Assembly (NCBI GenBank): GCA_017347465.1
Contig: AP021858.1
Coordinates: 2,002,472-2,066,471 of the forward strand
Source of the DNA: Candidatus Nitrosymbiomonas proteolyticus
GTDB lineage: Bacteria; Armatimonadota; Fimbriimonadia; Fimbriimonadales; Fimbriimonadaceae
DNA length: 64,000 bases
Direction of reading: 5' to 3'
How positions within the stretch are numbered: the first letter of the stretch is position 1; every line of letters begins with the position of its first letter. The position numbers and the translations under genes were made by a program. The notes beneath the pieces are model-generated. The model did no database searches and was not told the DNA's origin. It saw only the letters and a program-made list of their open reading frames with translations. This document shows, piece by piece, positions 45,837 through 53,833 of this stretch.

Positions 45837-46409
45837 ATGAAACGCCACCGAACACAGCGGGGAGCCACATTGGTCGAGGTCTTGACGGCCTCGTCGATCA
45901 GCGCGATCGTGATCGTGACCGGGATTCTGACGTTCCTCTTTGGGATGTCAAGTTGGCTCAAGGGCCAAGCGAGAATCGAGGTCGAAACGGAGTCGCAGCG
46001 AGCGATCAGGGTGATCGCGCAAGAACTGCGCGAAGCGATGGCGGTGTCGATCGACGGCGACGGGTTGGGCCTGACTTACCGGCTGCCCGAGAAGGACGCC
46101 GACGGCGATTTTGTCGTGCCCGCGGAGTGGGATGGAATCGAGCGGCGGATCGAGTTGAGCAGCGACGCGCTGCAAATGACCGTGGATGACGGCCCCCCGC
46201 GCGTACTCTGCACCCACGTCATTCTCCAAGACCCCCTTTCCGGAGAGGGCGAGCCGTACGAGATCTTCGTACCCGGCGCAGGAGCCGTGACACGCCAGAT
46301 TCATATTACGGTGGCTACCCAACGCAACCGCTATCGACAGGAATACGTGACCAGTCGGAGTCGGGAAACGATCTTTCTACGGAACGTTCCGGAACTGACC
46401 AAAGGATAG
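45837..46409 (+). CDS. Type IV prepilin-like minor pseudopilin (PilW/GspJ-like)
   Basis: A 190-residue protein with a QRGATLVEVLTASSISAI prepilin helix and a body with the ETESQRAIRVIAQELREAM helix found in PilW/GspJ proteins. AGGGAGG precedes the ATG. It probably forms the initiating tip complex with the PilV- and PilX-like proteins. Confidence 0.88.
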   Translation: MKRHRTQRGATLVEVLTASSISAIVIVTGILTFLFGMSSWLKGQARIEVETESQRAIRVIAQELREAMAVSIDGDGLGLTYRLPEKDADGDFVVPAEWDGIERRIELSSDALQMTVDDGPPRVLCTHVILQDPLSGEGEPYEIFVPGAGAVTRQIHITVATQRNRYRQEYVTSRSRETIFLRNVPELTKG

Positions 46410-46417
46410 GTGAAGCC

Positions 46418-48325
46418 GTGAATCCAAGAAAACGCCCCAAGAGTCGACGCGGATATGCTCTCCTGACGATGTTTGGCCTGGTCACTCTCGTGACGATCGC
46501 CGGTGTCACCTACATCGACAGCGCCACGCAAACGGTCAGGCTTTCGTACCGCCAGAGGATCGACGTTCAAACGACGCACCTTTGCGAAGCGGGCGTACAA
46601 GAAGTGCTCCGGAGCCTCTGGCGGCCCTTCAAGATCGACCAGAACTTCGAGGGCATGTCCGATGTCTGCAACGGCGCGTCATCCGCCACTCCCCAAGCCA
46701 CGTTGAGCGGAGAGATCGAGGGAGTGGGAGAGTATTCTGCCGGGGTCGTTCGGTACGAGGAACCTGACAACGATCCGTACACCCGCCTTGTCACGGTTCG
46801 GGCGGTCGGCTGGCAGGACCTCAATGGCAACAACCAGTTGGACGATAACGAGCCGCGCAAGACCGTGGATGTCACAGGCAGCTTCCAATTGGCGCGAAGT
46901 CAAGTTTTCGACTACACGTACTTCGTCAACAACTACGGCTGGATGGATGGCTTCCAGGAAAGCTGGCTCATCGTCAATGGGGACGTGCGAGCCAACGGCA
47001 ACTTCAACTTCCTGAACGGCTCGCCTACCGTCAACGGCTCGGTTTACGCCTCGCTGAACGAGAAACTCTCTCCGGCCGCCGCAGGGCTGGTCAACACTCC
47101 ACCCGTCAAATGGACCAACTCGACATACAAGACCAACCATGACAACGCAGCGACCCTGTATCGAGAGCGTTGGAGGCAGGCCTACGACGCTGCGATCCAC
47201 GGCGCGCGGGGTTCGGAAGAGTACGATAGGTGGCGCGATTACATCTTCGACTCGGAGGCTCAAATCGTCGACGGGCGGCCGTCAGGAGCGGTCATAGGAG
47301 ACGTCACCGGACATAGGGGCTGGACGCGGACTTCGACCAACGGCGCGACGACCACAACGATGCTTGACACGAGTCCTACTCATGAAGTCGTCATGCCCGA
47401 CCTGAGCGACCTGAGCTACTACTCCAATCTGAGCCAGAACTACGTGGACACGAAGGCGACATTTGGCAATGGAACGCCCAACCCGCTGTACGGCCAAGGC
47501 GCGTATGTGGACGTTTGGAACGCCAGCACGAACTCGTATCAACGCATCACGACGGACGGGGTGCTCAACGGAACGGCCGTGCTCATCGGGACCTCATCGA
47601 AGCCGATTCGGATCCACGGGCCGGTCACGTTCACGGAAGACTGCGTGATCAAGGGCTACATTGCGGGGCAAGGCACGATCTATACCGGCCGAAACGTGCA
47701 TATTGTCGGTAGTGTCCGGTATTCGGACAAGGACGCGACCGGCCAGACGGTCGGAACCCCGGACTTCCGTGGCAGCGATCCCGACGCGATCGACAACGCC
47801 AACGAAGTGCGGAATATGCTCGGGCTCGCCGCGAGGGGATCGGTGATCATGGGGAACACCACCACGTTCACCAGTTCGTACCCGCTTTACTACATGCGCC
47901 CCCCCTTCACCAAGGGTCGCTGGGACGAAAACGGGAACTGGATTCCACCTTATGACGCCACCCAGACCGACTACACGGGGCGAAAGAAGTACCAGAGCAC
48001 CATCTCCGACTCCACGATGAACAGCATTGCGGAAGGGATCAACCAACTCGACGCGATTCTGTATACGAACTTCGTGGGCGGAGGAAACATCGGTACGGCA
48101 GGCGGAGGAATCGCCTTCAACGGGACGATCATCTCCAAAGACGAAGCGATGGTCGTTTTCAGTCTGCCGATGCGGATGAACTACGACCACCGAATCCGGG
48201 AGCGGAAGATTTCGAAAGCTCCGCTGATCGACATCCAATTGCCTCGGAGTCCCACGCTGCTCCGAAGCACCTGGCAAGACCAGGGATTCCAGTTCAAGTA
48301 CTACTCCGGACTCTACGGGAACTAA
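46418..48325 (+). CDS. Large PilX-like pilus protein
   Basis: A 635-residue protein. The N-terminus SRRGYALLTMFGLVTLVTIA is a degenerate prepilin helix without Glu5, as in PilX/GspK-like proteins. The long extracellular part contains beta-helix-like stretches (VNGDVRANGNFNFLNGSP, VHIVGSVRYSD). It starts at GTG 46418 after AGGTGAAGCC. Its size suggests it is the exposed tip or adhesive part of the fibre. Confidence 0.82.
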   Translation: MNPRKRPKSRRGYALLTMFGLVTLVTIAGVTYIDSATQTVRLSYRQRIDVQTTHLCEAGVQEVLRSLWRPFKIDQNFEGMSDVCNGASSATPQATLSGEIEGVGEYSAGVVRYEEPDNDPYTRLVTVRAVGWQDLNGNNQLDDNEPRKTVDVTGSFQLARSQVFDYTYFVNNYGWMDGFQESWLIVNGDVRANGNFNFLNGSPTVNGSVYASLNEKLSPAAAGLVNTPPVKWTNSTYKTNHDNAATLYRERWRQAYDAAIHGARGSEEYDRWRDYIFDSEAQIVDGRPSGAVIGDVTGHRGWTRTSTNGATTTTMLDTSPTHEVVMPDLSDLSYYSNLSQNYVDTKATFGNGTPNPLYGQGAYVDVWNASTNSYQRITTDGVLNGTAVLIGTSSKPIRIHGPVTFTEDCVIKGYIAGQGTIYTGRNVHIVGSVRYSDKDATGQTVGTPDFRGSDPDAIDNANEVRNMLGLAARGSVIMGNTTTFTSSYPLYYMRPPFTKGRWDENGNWIPPYDATQTDYTGRKKYQSTISDSTMNSIAEGINQLDAILYTNFVGGGNIGTAGGGIAFNGTIISKDEAMVVFSLPMRMNYDHRIRERKISKAPLIDIQLPRSPTLLRSTWQDQGFQFKYYSGLYGN

Positions 48326-48330
48326 CCGCC

Positions 48331-48762
48331 ATGAAGATCAAGACCCTGATTCTACTCGTCGTCCTAAGCTTTGCCGCGCTCTCGCCCGCGCCGCATATCG
48401 ACAAAGGGAACCAAAAGGGCCCGATTCAAGAACGGAGCCAAGAACAAGTCGCCCAGGAACAGGCCGCCTACCAAATGACGCAAGGTGAAACGGCGGTTCC
48501 GCCCACGCGCACGGACTATACCTACGCGCCTGACTCTCGCTACGACGGAGACGCGCGGTCTGCGTTGAGCGCCGCTTCGAATCAAGAAGGCGATGAGGCG
48601 GCGAATGTACTTCGGGCCGCCTCCAAGAACTCCTCGTCTGGCGCCTCCAAATGGATTTGGATGCTCGGATTTGGGGTCTTGGGCCTTGTGGGCGTGATGG
48701 GCCTGCGGGCATGGGTCGTGCAGTCGACTCCGACCCCGCCGGGACTTTCGCGCCGCCGATAG
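48331..48762 (+). CDS. Unknown secreted/anchored protein of the pilin operon
   Basis: A 143-residue protein: signal peptide (TLILLVVLSFAALSPAP), a Gln/Glu-rich region, then a membrane segment (WMLGFGVLGLVGVMGLRAWVV) near the C-terminus and an Arg tail. The layout resembles a C-terminally anchored protein such as those sorted by exosortase, but no PEP motif is present. It follows the PilX-like gene by 5 nt. Confidence 0.7.
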   Translation: MKIKTLILLVVLSFAALSPAPHIDKGNQKGPIQERSQEQVAQEQAAYQMTQGETAVPPTRTDYTYAPDSRYDGDARSALSAASNQEGDEAANVLRAASKNSSSGASKWIWMLGFGVLGLVGVMGLRAWVVQSTPTPPGLSRRR

Positions 48763-48795
48763 CATCTTTCTGCCCCCTCCAGCCGTATCGACGGC

Positions 48796-49494
48796 ATGGG
48801 TTTCGTGGTCGAGGGGGCTCGGATCGTCCTGCGTAACGAGAGGCTGCGGCGCGCGTCGGTGGTTCCTGTCGTAAGCGCTTCGGTGGTCTACGTCGTCCTC
48901 TTCCTCGCAGGGTGGATTTACTTTACGCCTTTGTTCGCTTCGCTGGCTGAGGGATGGGGTGTCCCGCAACTGACCTCGCAAACGCTGGGCATGGCATCGT
49001 TCGTGATCGCCTGGTGGTTTCTTTCCGGATTACTTTTCGTTTCGCTTGCGGGCGCGTTCAGTTCGCTGGTGTGGGATGCCATCAGCCAAGACACGGAAAG
49101 GGCCGTAGGGATCGATCCGCCCAATCCTCGGCTGGGATTCCGCGCGCTTGCTTGGGATTTCTTGCTGCGCGGACTCTTCTCGTTAGCGGTCGGCATTGGG
49201 GCGGTGATTCTCGGCTGGTGTACGATGGGGATCGCGGGCATCGCTCTGACGGGTTGGGTCGGCCTATACAACTACACCGCGCCGGCCTCCATGCGGCGAG
49301 GGATCCTGTTCACCCGGCAGTTCTCCGAAGCGCACTCGTGGAACGGGTGGTTCGGGTTCGCGCTCCTTTCGGGGATCGTGGCGCTGTTCCCGCTGGTCAA
49401 CGTCCTGCTTTTCCCGGTCTTCGTGGCGGGCGGGACGCTCTTGGCCGTCCAGAGCGAGCGCCCTCCCTCGCTCGCCCATAATAAGGCATCTTGA
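48796..49494 (+). CDS. EI24 domain membrane protein
   Basis: A 232-residue protein with five to six membrane helices and the EI24/CysZ pattern ([20 protein letters not shown] near the N-terminus, [20 protein letters not shown] near the end). CysZ relatives transport sulfate, but function cannot be assigned here. Its stop overlaps the trpB start as TTGA. Confidence 0.82.
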   Translation: MGFVVEGARIVLRNERLRRASVVPVVSASVVYVVLFLAGWIYFTPLFASLAEGWGVPQLTSQTLGMASFVIAWWFLSGLLFVSLAGAFSSLVWDAISQDTERAVGIDPPNPRLGFRALAWDFLLRGLFSLAVGIGAVILGWCTMGIAGIALTGWVGLYNYTAPASMRRGILFTRQFSEAHSWNGWFGFALLSGIVALFPLVNVLLFPVFVAGGTLLAVQSERPPSLAHNKAS

Positions 49495-50675
49495 GCACCT
49501 CGAATCCCGACGCGATGGGGCGGTTTGGCCCGTTTGGCGGACGTTACGTACCTGAGACTCTCGTTCCTGCCCTCGATGAGTTGGAGGCCGAGTTCCGAAG
49601 AGCATGGAGCGAATCCGCGTTTCAGGGGGAATTTCGTTGGCTCCTCGAGGATTACGTGGGGAGGCCCACGCCCCTCCAGCGGGCGGAGCGCCTCTCACAA
49701 GACACCGGCCTTGAAGTCTGGATCAAGAGGGAAGACCTCAACCACACGGGGGCCCACAAGATCAACAACGCGTTGGGCCAGGCGCTGCTGGCTCGCAGAA
49801 TGGGCAAGCGCCGAATCATCGCCGAAACCGGCGCGGGGCAGCACGGAGTCGCCACGGCGACGGTATGCGCGCTCTTTGGACTCGACTGCGAGGTCTATAT
49901 GGGTGAGGAGGACTGCCACCGCCAAGAGCTCAACGTCTTTCGGATGAAGTTGTTGGGCGCAAAGGTGAGGCCCGTATCGAGCGGAACCCGCACCCTCAAG
50001 GACGCTTTGAATGAAGCCCTTCGCGATTGGGTCGCCAGCGTCGCGACCACGCACTACATCATCGGAAGTGTCGCCGGCCCCCACCCGTTCCCTTGGATGG
50101 TTCGGGAGTTTCAATCGGTCATCGGCTCGGAGGCGCGGGAACAGTGCCTCGCCTTGACCGGACGATTGCCCTCCGCGGTTGTCGCTTGCGTGGGCGGAGG
50201 CTCGAACGCAATGGGCCTGTTTTCGGGGTTCGTGGGGGACCCTTCGGTTCGCCTCGTCGGGATCGAGGCAGCCGGCGAGGGATTGGCCTCCGGAAGGCAC
50301 GCGGCGCCCTTGACCTGCGGGTCGCCGGGGGTCTTGCATGGGTCTTACAGCTACCTGATGCAGGATGAGCACGGGCAAGTCTTGGACACCCATTCGGTGA
50401 GCGCGGGGCTCGATTACCCTGGGGTCGGACCGGAGCACAGCTACCTCAAGTCGACAGGTCGCGCTGAATACGGAGCCGCGACGGATCAGGAAGCTCTTGA
50501 AGCCTTTCGGTGGCTCGCAGAACGAGAAGGGTTGATCGCAGCGTTCGAGTCGGCTCATGCCTTTGCAGCGCTGAGAATGGCCGGACTTTTCAGCCCCGGC
50601 GACCTCGTGATCGTAAACCTCAGCGGACGTGGCGACAAGGACATGGAATCGGCGCGCAAGCTGCTCAGCCTCTGA
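49491..50675 (+). CDS. trpB: Tryptophan synthase beta chain
   Basis: A 394-residue PLP enzyme that joins indole and serine to make tryptophan. The PLP Lys is in [13 protein letters not shown] (about 84), with [37 protein letters not shown] and NLSGRGDKD conserved. The start is TTG 49491, overlapping the upstream stop. No trpA follows; an AraC gene is convergent 4 nt downstream. Confidence 0.95.
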   Translation: MSTSNPDAMGRFGPFGGRYVPETLVPALDELEAEFRRAWSESAFQGEFRWLLEDYVGRPTPLQRAERLSQDTGLEVWIKREDLNHTGAHKINNALGQALLARRMGKRRIIAETGAGQHGVATATVCALFGLDCEVYMGEEDCHRQELNVFRMKLLGAKVRPVSSGTRTLKDALNEALRDWVASVATTHYIIGSVAGPHPFPWMVREFQSVIGSEAREQCLALTGRLPSAVVACVGGGSNAMGLFSGFVGDPSVRLVGIEAAGEGLASGRHAAPLTCGSPGVLHGSYSYLMQDEHGQVLDTHSVSAGLDYPGVGPEHSYLKSTGRAEYGAATDQEALEAFRWLAEREGLIAAFESAHAFAALRMAGLFSPGDLVIVNLSGRGDKDMESARKLLSL

Positions 50676-50679
50676 AAGG

Positions 50680-51573
50680 CTAACACTCCGTCTCGGCTCG
50701 CAACTCCGAAGGCACGAGTCCGAGATACTCCTTGGTGGATTCTCGGAGCCCCTGAGTGGTTCCAAACCCACAGGCGGTGGCAATGTAATCGATCGGAGCG
50801 TCCGTCGTCAGGAGCTTCTCCACGGCAAGCTCGGTTCTGCACCGGTCGACGAACTCATGAAAGCCAAACCCGACCGTCGCCTTGAAGACTCTCGAAAAAT
50901 GAAATGGCGAGTATCCGGCGATTTCTGCCGCATCCTTGAGCGGCCATGAAGCTGCCCGTTCTTGTTTCACGGCTTCGATGAGCCTCGCAATGGGCTCGGC
51001 GACATCGCCGGGAATCGGGGTCAAGCCGGGCGAGCTCTCCATGGTGAAGAGATGGCTTAGAATCTCGACGACGCCTGACATGATGAGAAGGGGCAGCCGT
51101 TGCTTGGGTCCGATGAGGGCGGTTTCAACCCGTTCGAGAGCGGCAACGAAGTTAGGAACGGCGAGTTGAATTGCGATCGGATCGCTGCTTGGTTGGTCGG
51201 GGTTGAATCGGGTCGCACGCAACCAGTTGGCAAGCAACGGCGTGTGCGTTAGGTCCCAGCAGATGAGTCTGAGCCGATGGTTTCCACGAGCGATCCGTAG
51301 AATCAGGTCGCGGGGACCCACCGTTGCCGCGAGGCTGTTAGGTGTGATTGCAGACCACCGAGCGTGAACCGCGTCTCGTGCGAGCAATGCGCCTTCGTAG
51401 TTCGTTGCGAGGACGACGATGTTGGAATCGATCTTGACCTCTGCGGTCTGAATATGGTTCAGGGAGCATTCGTGCAGTCCGACGCACAGAGGCTCCACGC
51501 CCTCCATGCACACAGGCTCAAGAGACTTACCGCTCTCATGATCGAGAGTTACTTTGATGCGATCCTTCTCCAC
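50680..51573 (-). CDS. AraC-family transcriptional regulator
   Basis: A 297-residue regulator. The C-terminal 100 residues are the double helix-turn-helix: DAAEIAGYSPFHFSRVFKAT and IATACGFGTTQGLRESTKEY. The N-terminal 180 residues have no recognised ligand domain. It starts at GTG 51573. A 6-bp inverted repeat (51629-51645) lies between it and the divergent asd gene. Confidence 0.9.
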   Translation of the reverse strand: MEKDRIKVTLDHESGKSLEPVCMEGVEPLCVGLHECSLNHIQTAEVKIDSNIVVLATNYEGALLARDAVHARWSAITPNSLAATVGPRDLILRIARGNHRLRLICWDLTHTPLLANWLRATRFNPDQPSSDPIAIQLAVPNFVAALERVETALIGPKQRLPLLIMSGVVEILSHLFTMESSPGLTPIPGDVAEPIARLIEAVKQERAASWPLKDAAEIAGYSPFHFSRVFKATVGFGFHEFVDRCRTELAVEKLLTTDAPIDYIATACGFGTTQGLRESTKEYLGLVPSELRAETEC

Positions 51574-51628
51574 CGCTCGCGATCTCGCTTACCCCGTTCC
51601 TGGCAAACCTTCCCCTATAGACTACATT

Positions 51629-51645
51629 GCATTCGCTCGGAATGC
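51629..51645. promoter_or_regulatory. Inverted repeat between araC-type gene and asd
   Basis: GCATTC, GCTCG, GAATGC is a perfect 6-bp inverted repeat in the 123-nt divergent region, followed by a run of seven T at 51652-51658. It could be an operator for the AraC-type regulator or a short terminator-like element. Confidence 0.35.
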
Positions 51646-51696
51646 GACGCATTTTTTTGTAGAGGCACCTTCAAGTAAAGGGTATCACCCAAAGCA

Positions 51697-52701
51697 ATGG
51701 GCTTGAAGAACGTGTTGATCCTCGGCGCAACCGGGGCCGTCGGGAGGGAGTTTCTGGATGTTCTTGAGGAACGAGGTTTCCCCGTGGGGAACCTGATTCT
51801 CTGCTCCAGCCCCCGTTCGGCAGGAGCAAGGATGACGTTCCGAGGCGGCGATGTCGTCGTCTCGGCCGTCGACGAGTCCCAATTTGAAGGTGTGGATATT
51901 GCTCTGTTTTCGGCAGGAAGCGAACCCAGCAAGGTTTGGGGGCCCATTGCCGTTTCGGCCGGGGCGGTTGTGGTCGACAATTCGAGCGCTTTTCGCATGG
52001 ACCCTGAAGTTCCGCTTGTCGTGCCTGAGATCAACTTCGACTCCATTCGACCGCAGGACAAACTCATCGCTAATCCCAACTGTACCGCGATCATCCTCAT
52101 GATGGCGGTCTTCCCGCTGACCCGACTGGGGAAGGTGAGGCGTTTGGTCGTCAGCACTTACCAGAGCGCGAGCGGCGCGGGGATCGCCGCGGTTCGTGAA
52201 CTAGAGAATCAGACTCGCGCCTTGCTCGAGGGGCGTCCGCCCGCGCCTGAGGTCTTCCCCCATCCGATCGCATTCAACGTCTTCAGTCACAACAGCGCCG
52301 TCGACGTGGACGGCTGGAACGGCGAAGAGCGCAAGGTGGTCCAGGAGTGCAGGAAGATTCTCGGGAACCCTGATCTTGCAATCAACGTCACGTGCGTTCG
52401 AGTTCCTGTACGCCGAGCCCACACTGAGAGCATCACCATCGAGTTTGAGGACCGGGCTCCCTCGGAAGATCAAGTTCGTAGTGCGCTGAGCGAGTTTCCC
52501 GGAGTGAGGGTGGTCGATGACCGGGCGAACAACCGATTCCCCATGCCCTCGGAGGCCGAAGGCGGCGACGATGTCTTGGTGGGGCGAATCCGCACGGATG
52601 TCTCGCACCCCTCGGCGATCAGCTTACTGGCATGCGGGGATCAACTGCGGAAAGGCGCAGCCCTCAACGCCGTGCAGATCGCAGAACGAGTTATGGCCTG
52701 A
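51697..52701 (+). CDS. asd: Aspartate-semialdehyde dehydrogenase
   Basis: A 334-residue NADP enzyme of the aspartate pathway to lysine, threonine and methionine. The nucleotide motif is LGATGAVGREFLDVL at about 9-23, the catalytic Cys is in ANPNCTAII (about 128), and SYQSASGAG-like TYQSASGAGIAAV and the His in RVPVRRAHTESI follow. TATCAC lies 8 nt before the ATG. Confidence 0.95.
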   Translation: MGLKNVLILGATGAVGREFLDVLEERGFPVGNLILCSSPRSAGARMTFRGGDVVVSAVDESQFEGVDIALFSAGSEPSKVWGPIAVSAGAVVVDNSSAFRMDPEVPLVVPEINFDSIRPQDKLIANPNCTAIILMMAVFPLTRLGKVRRLVVSTYQSASGAGIAAVRELENQTRALLEGRPPAPEVFPHPIAFNVFSHNSAVDVDGWNGEERKVVQECRKILGNPDLAINVTCVRVPVRRAHTESITIEFEDRAPSEDQVRSALSEFPGVRVVDDRANNRFPMPSEAEGGDDVLVGRIRTDVSHPSAISLLACGDQLRKGAALNAVQIAERVMA

Positions 52702-52706
52702 GAAGG

Positions 52707-53378
52707 CTAGACCCTTGTAGCTGTCGAGAAGAGGTCTCTAAGGTCGGCCTCGTGGGATCTGGGCACGAGAGCTACGACGATGTCGCCCTCCATGAGCGTG
52801 GTGTCGCCGCTGACCCCGATCCCGTCTTCGCCCCGAAGAATCCACACGAGGTTGGTTTGAGGGGGAAGGATCAACTCCCGAACCGCCTTGCCGACCACCG
52901 GCGAGCGAGAACTTAGCTCCGCCTCGACGACTTCGAAATCGCCTCGGCCCAGAGCTCCCACCGGCATCACGAAATCCGGCATGATCTGCTGCTCCAAGAG
53001 GCTGTAGATGATGTCGGTCGCCGAAACCGTCTCGTCGATCCCAACCCGCTTGAACACATCGACGTGGGCAGGGTCGTTCACGCGCGCAAGAACTCGATCG
53101 ACGCTCCACACTACTTTGGCCATCTGGCAGACGACCATGTTGTCCTCGTCTTCTCCCGTCACGGCAATGACCACGTCCGCGCGGTTGAACCCGGCGTCCC
53201 TTTGCGTGAGCATCTCGCAGCCGTCGCCTTCCATCACGTTTTCCGAGCCCAGCAGCCCCGCGAGGCGCTGCGCGTGCTCGGGATTCTTCTCGAGCATCAG
53301 GAGCTCGTGGCCTGCAGCGAGGAGCCTCTTCGCCAGATGGAATCCCACGTTTCCGCCGCCGACAAGAATCATGTACAT
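52707..53378 (-). CDS. TrkA-type K+ transport regulator (RCK_N + RCK_C)
   Basis: A 223-residue protein. Residues 1-125 form a Rossmann-fold RCK_N domain (MILVGGGNVGFHLAKRLL, then GDGCEM). Residues 150-223 form the RCK_C ligand domain (LGRGDFEVVEAELSSRSPVV). It would bind NAD(H)/ATP and gate a Trk/Ktr channel, which is not in the window. It follows another TrkA-like gene by 2 nt. Confidence 0.9.
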   Translation of the reverse strand: MYMILVGGGNVGFHLAKRLLAAGHELLMLEKNPEHAQRLAGLLGSENVMEGDGCEMLTQRDAGFNRADVVIAVTGEDEDNMVVCQMAKVVWSVDRVLARVNDPAHVDVFKRVGIDETVSATDIIYSLLEQQIMPDFVMPVGALGRGDFEVVEAELSSRSPVVGKAVRELILPPQTNLVWILRGEDGIGVSGDTTLMEGDIVVALVPRSHEADLRDLFSTATRV

Positions 53379-53380
53379 GG

Positions 53381-53833
53381 CTAGATGCGAAGCTCCTCGG
53401 GAAGAAGGTTGTAGTTGTCGATGGTGCCGTAAGGCTCGGATATCAGCCAGTCGCGCATCATGCCGGAGGTAAGGGCGCTGGGAGTGATGCAAAAGAACCC
53501 GAGCTTCCTATACGCCTCCGCCCGGAGCGGATCAGCGACCTTGATGCAGACCTTGGGGCAGTTGAACTTCAGACGGACGATCTGTGCGGACATAAGGTTG
53601 GTGTTGTCGCCTCGGGTCAGCGCGAAGAAGCACTCTGCGTCTCGGACCTGGGCTTTTTCGAGGATGTCGTCCTCGAGGCCGCTTCCAAAGACGATCTCGC
53701 AGTTGTGGTCCTTTCCAAGTCTGCGCAGCGCGCGCCGATTCTGCTCGATGATGGTTACGGAATGGCCCCGTGCGGTCAACATGAGGGCAAGGCTAGCGCC
53801 CGTACGGCCGCAGCCGAAAATGACGACTCTCAT
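53381..53833 (-). CDS. TrkA-N domain protein
   Basis: A 150-residue single RCK_N domain: MRVVIFGCGRTGASLALMLT, IIEQNRRALRRL and GSGLEDDILEKAQV bind a nucleotide; no RCK_C domain follows. It is coupled to glnD by ATGA overlap. Together with the next gene it makes a pair of gating subunits, one with and one without ligand domain. Confidence 0.88.
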   Translation of the reverse strand: MRVVIFGCGRTGASLALMLTARGHSVTIIEQNRRALRRLGKDHNCEIVFGSGLEDDILEKAQVRDAECFFALTRGDNTNLMSAQIVRLKFNCPKVCIKVADPLRAEAYRKLGFFCITPSALTSGMMRDWLISEPYGTIDNYNLLPEELRI

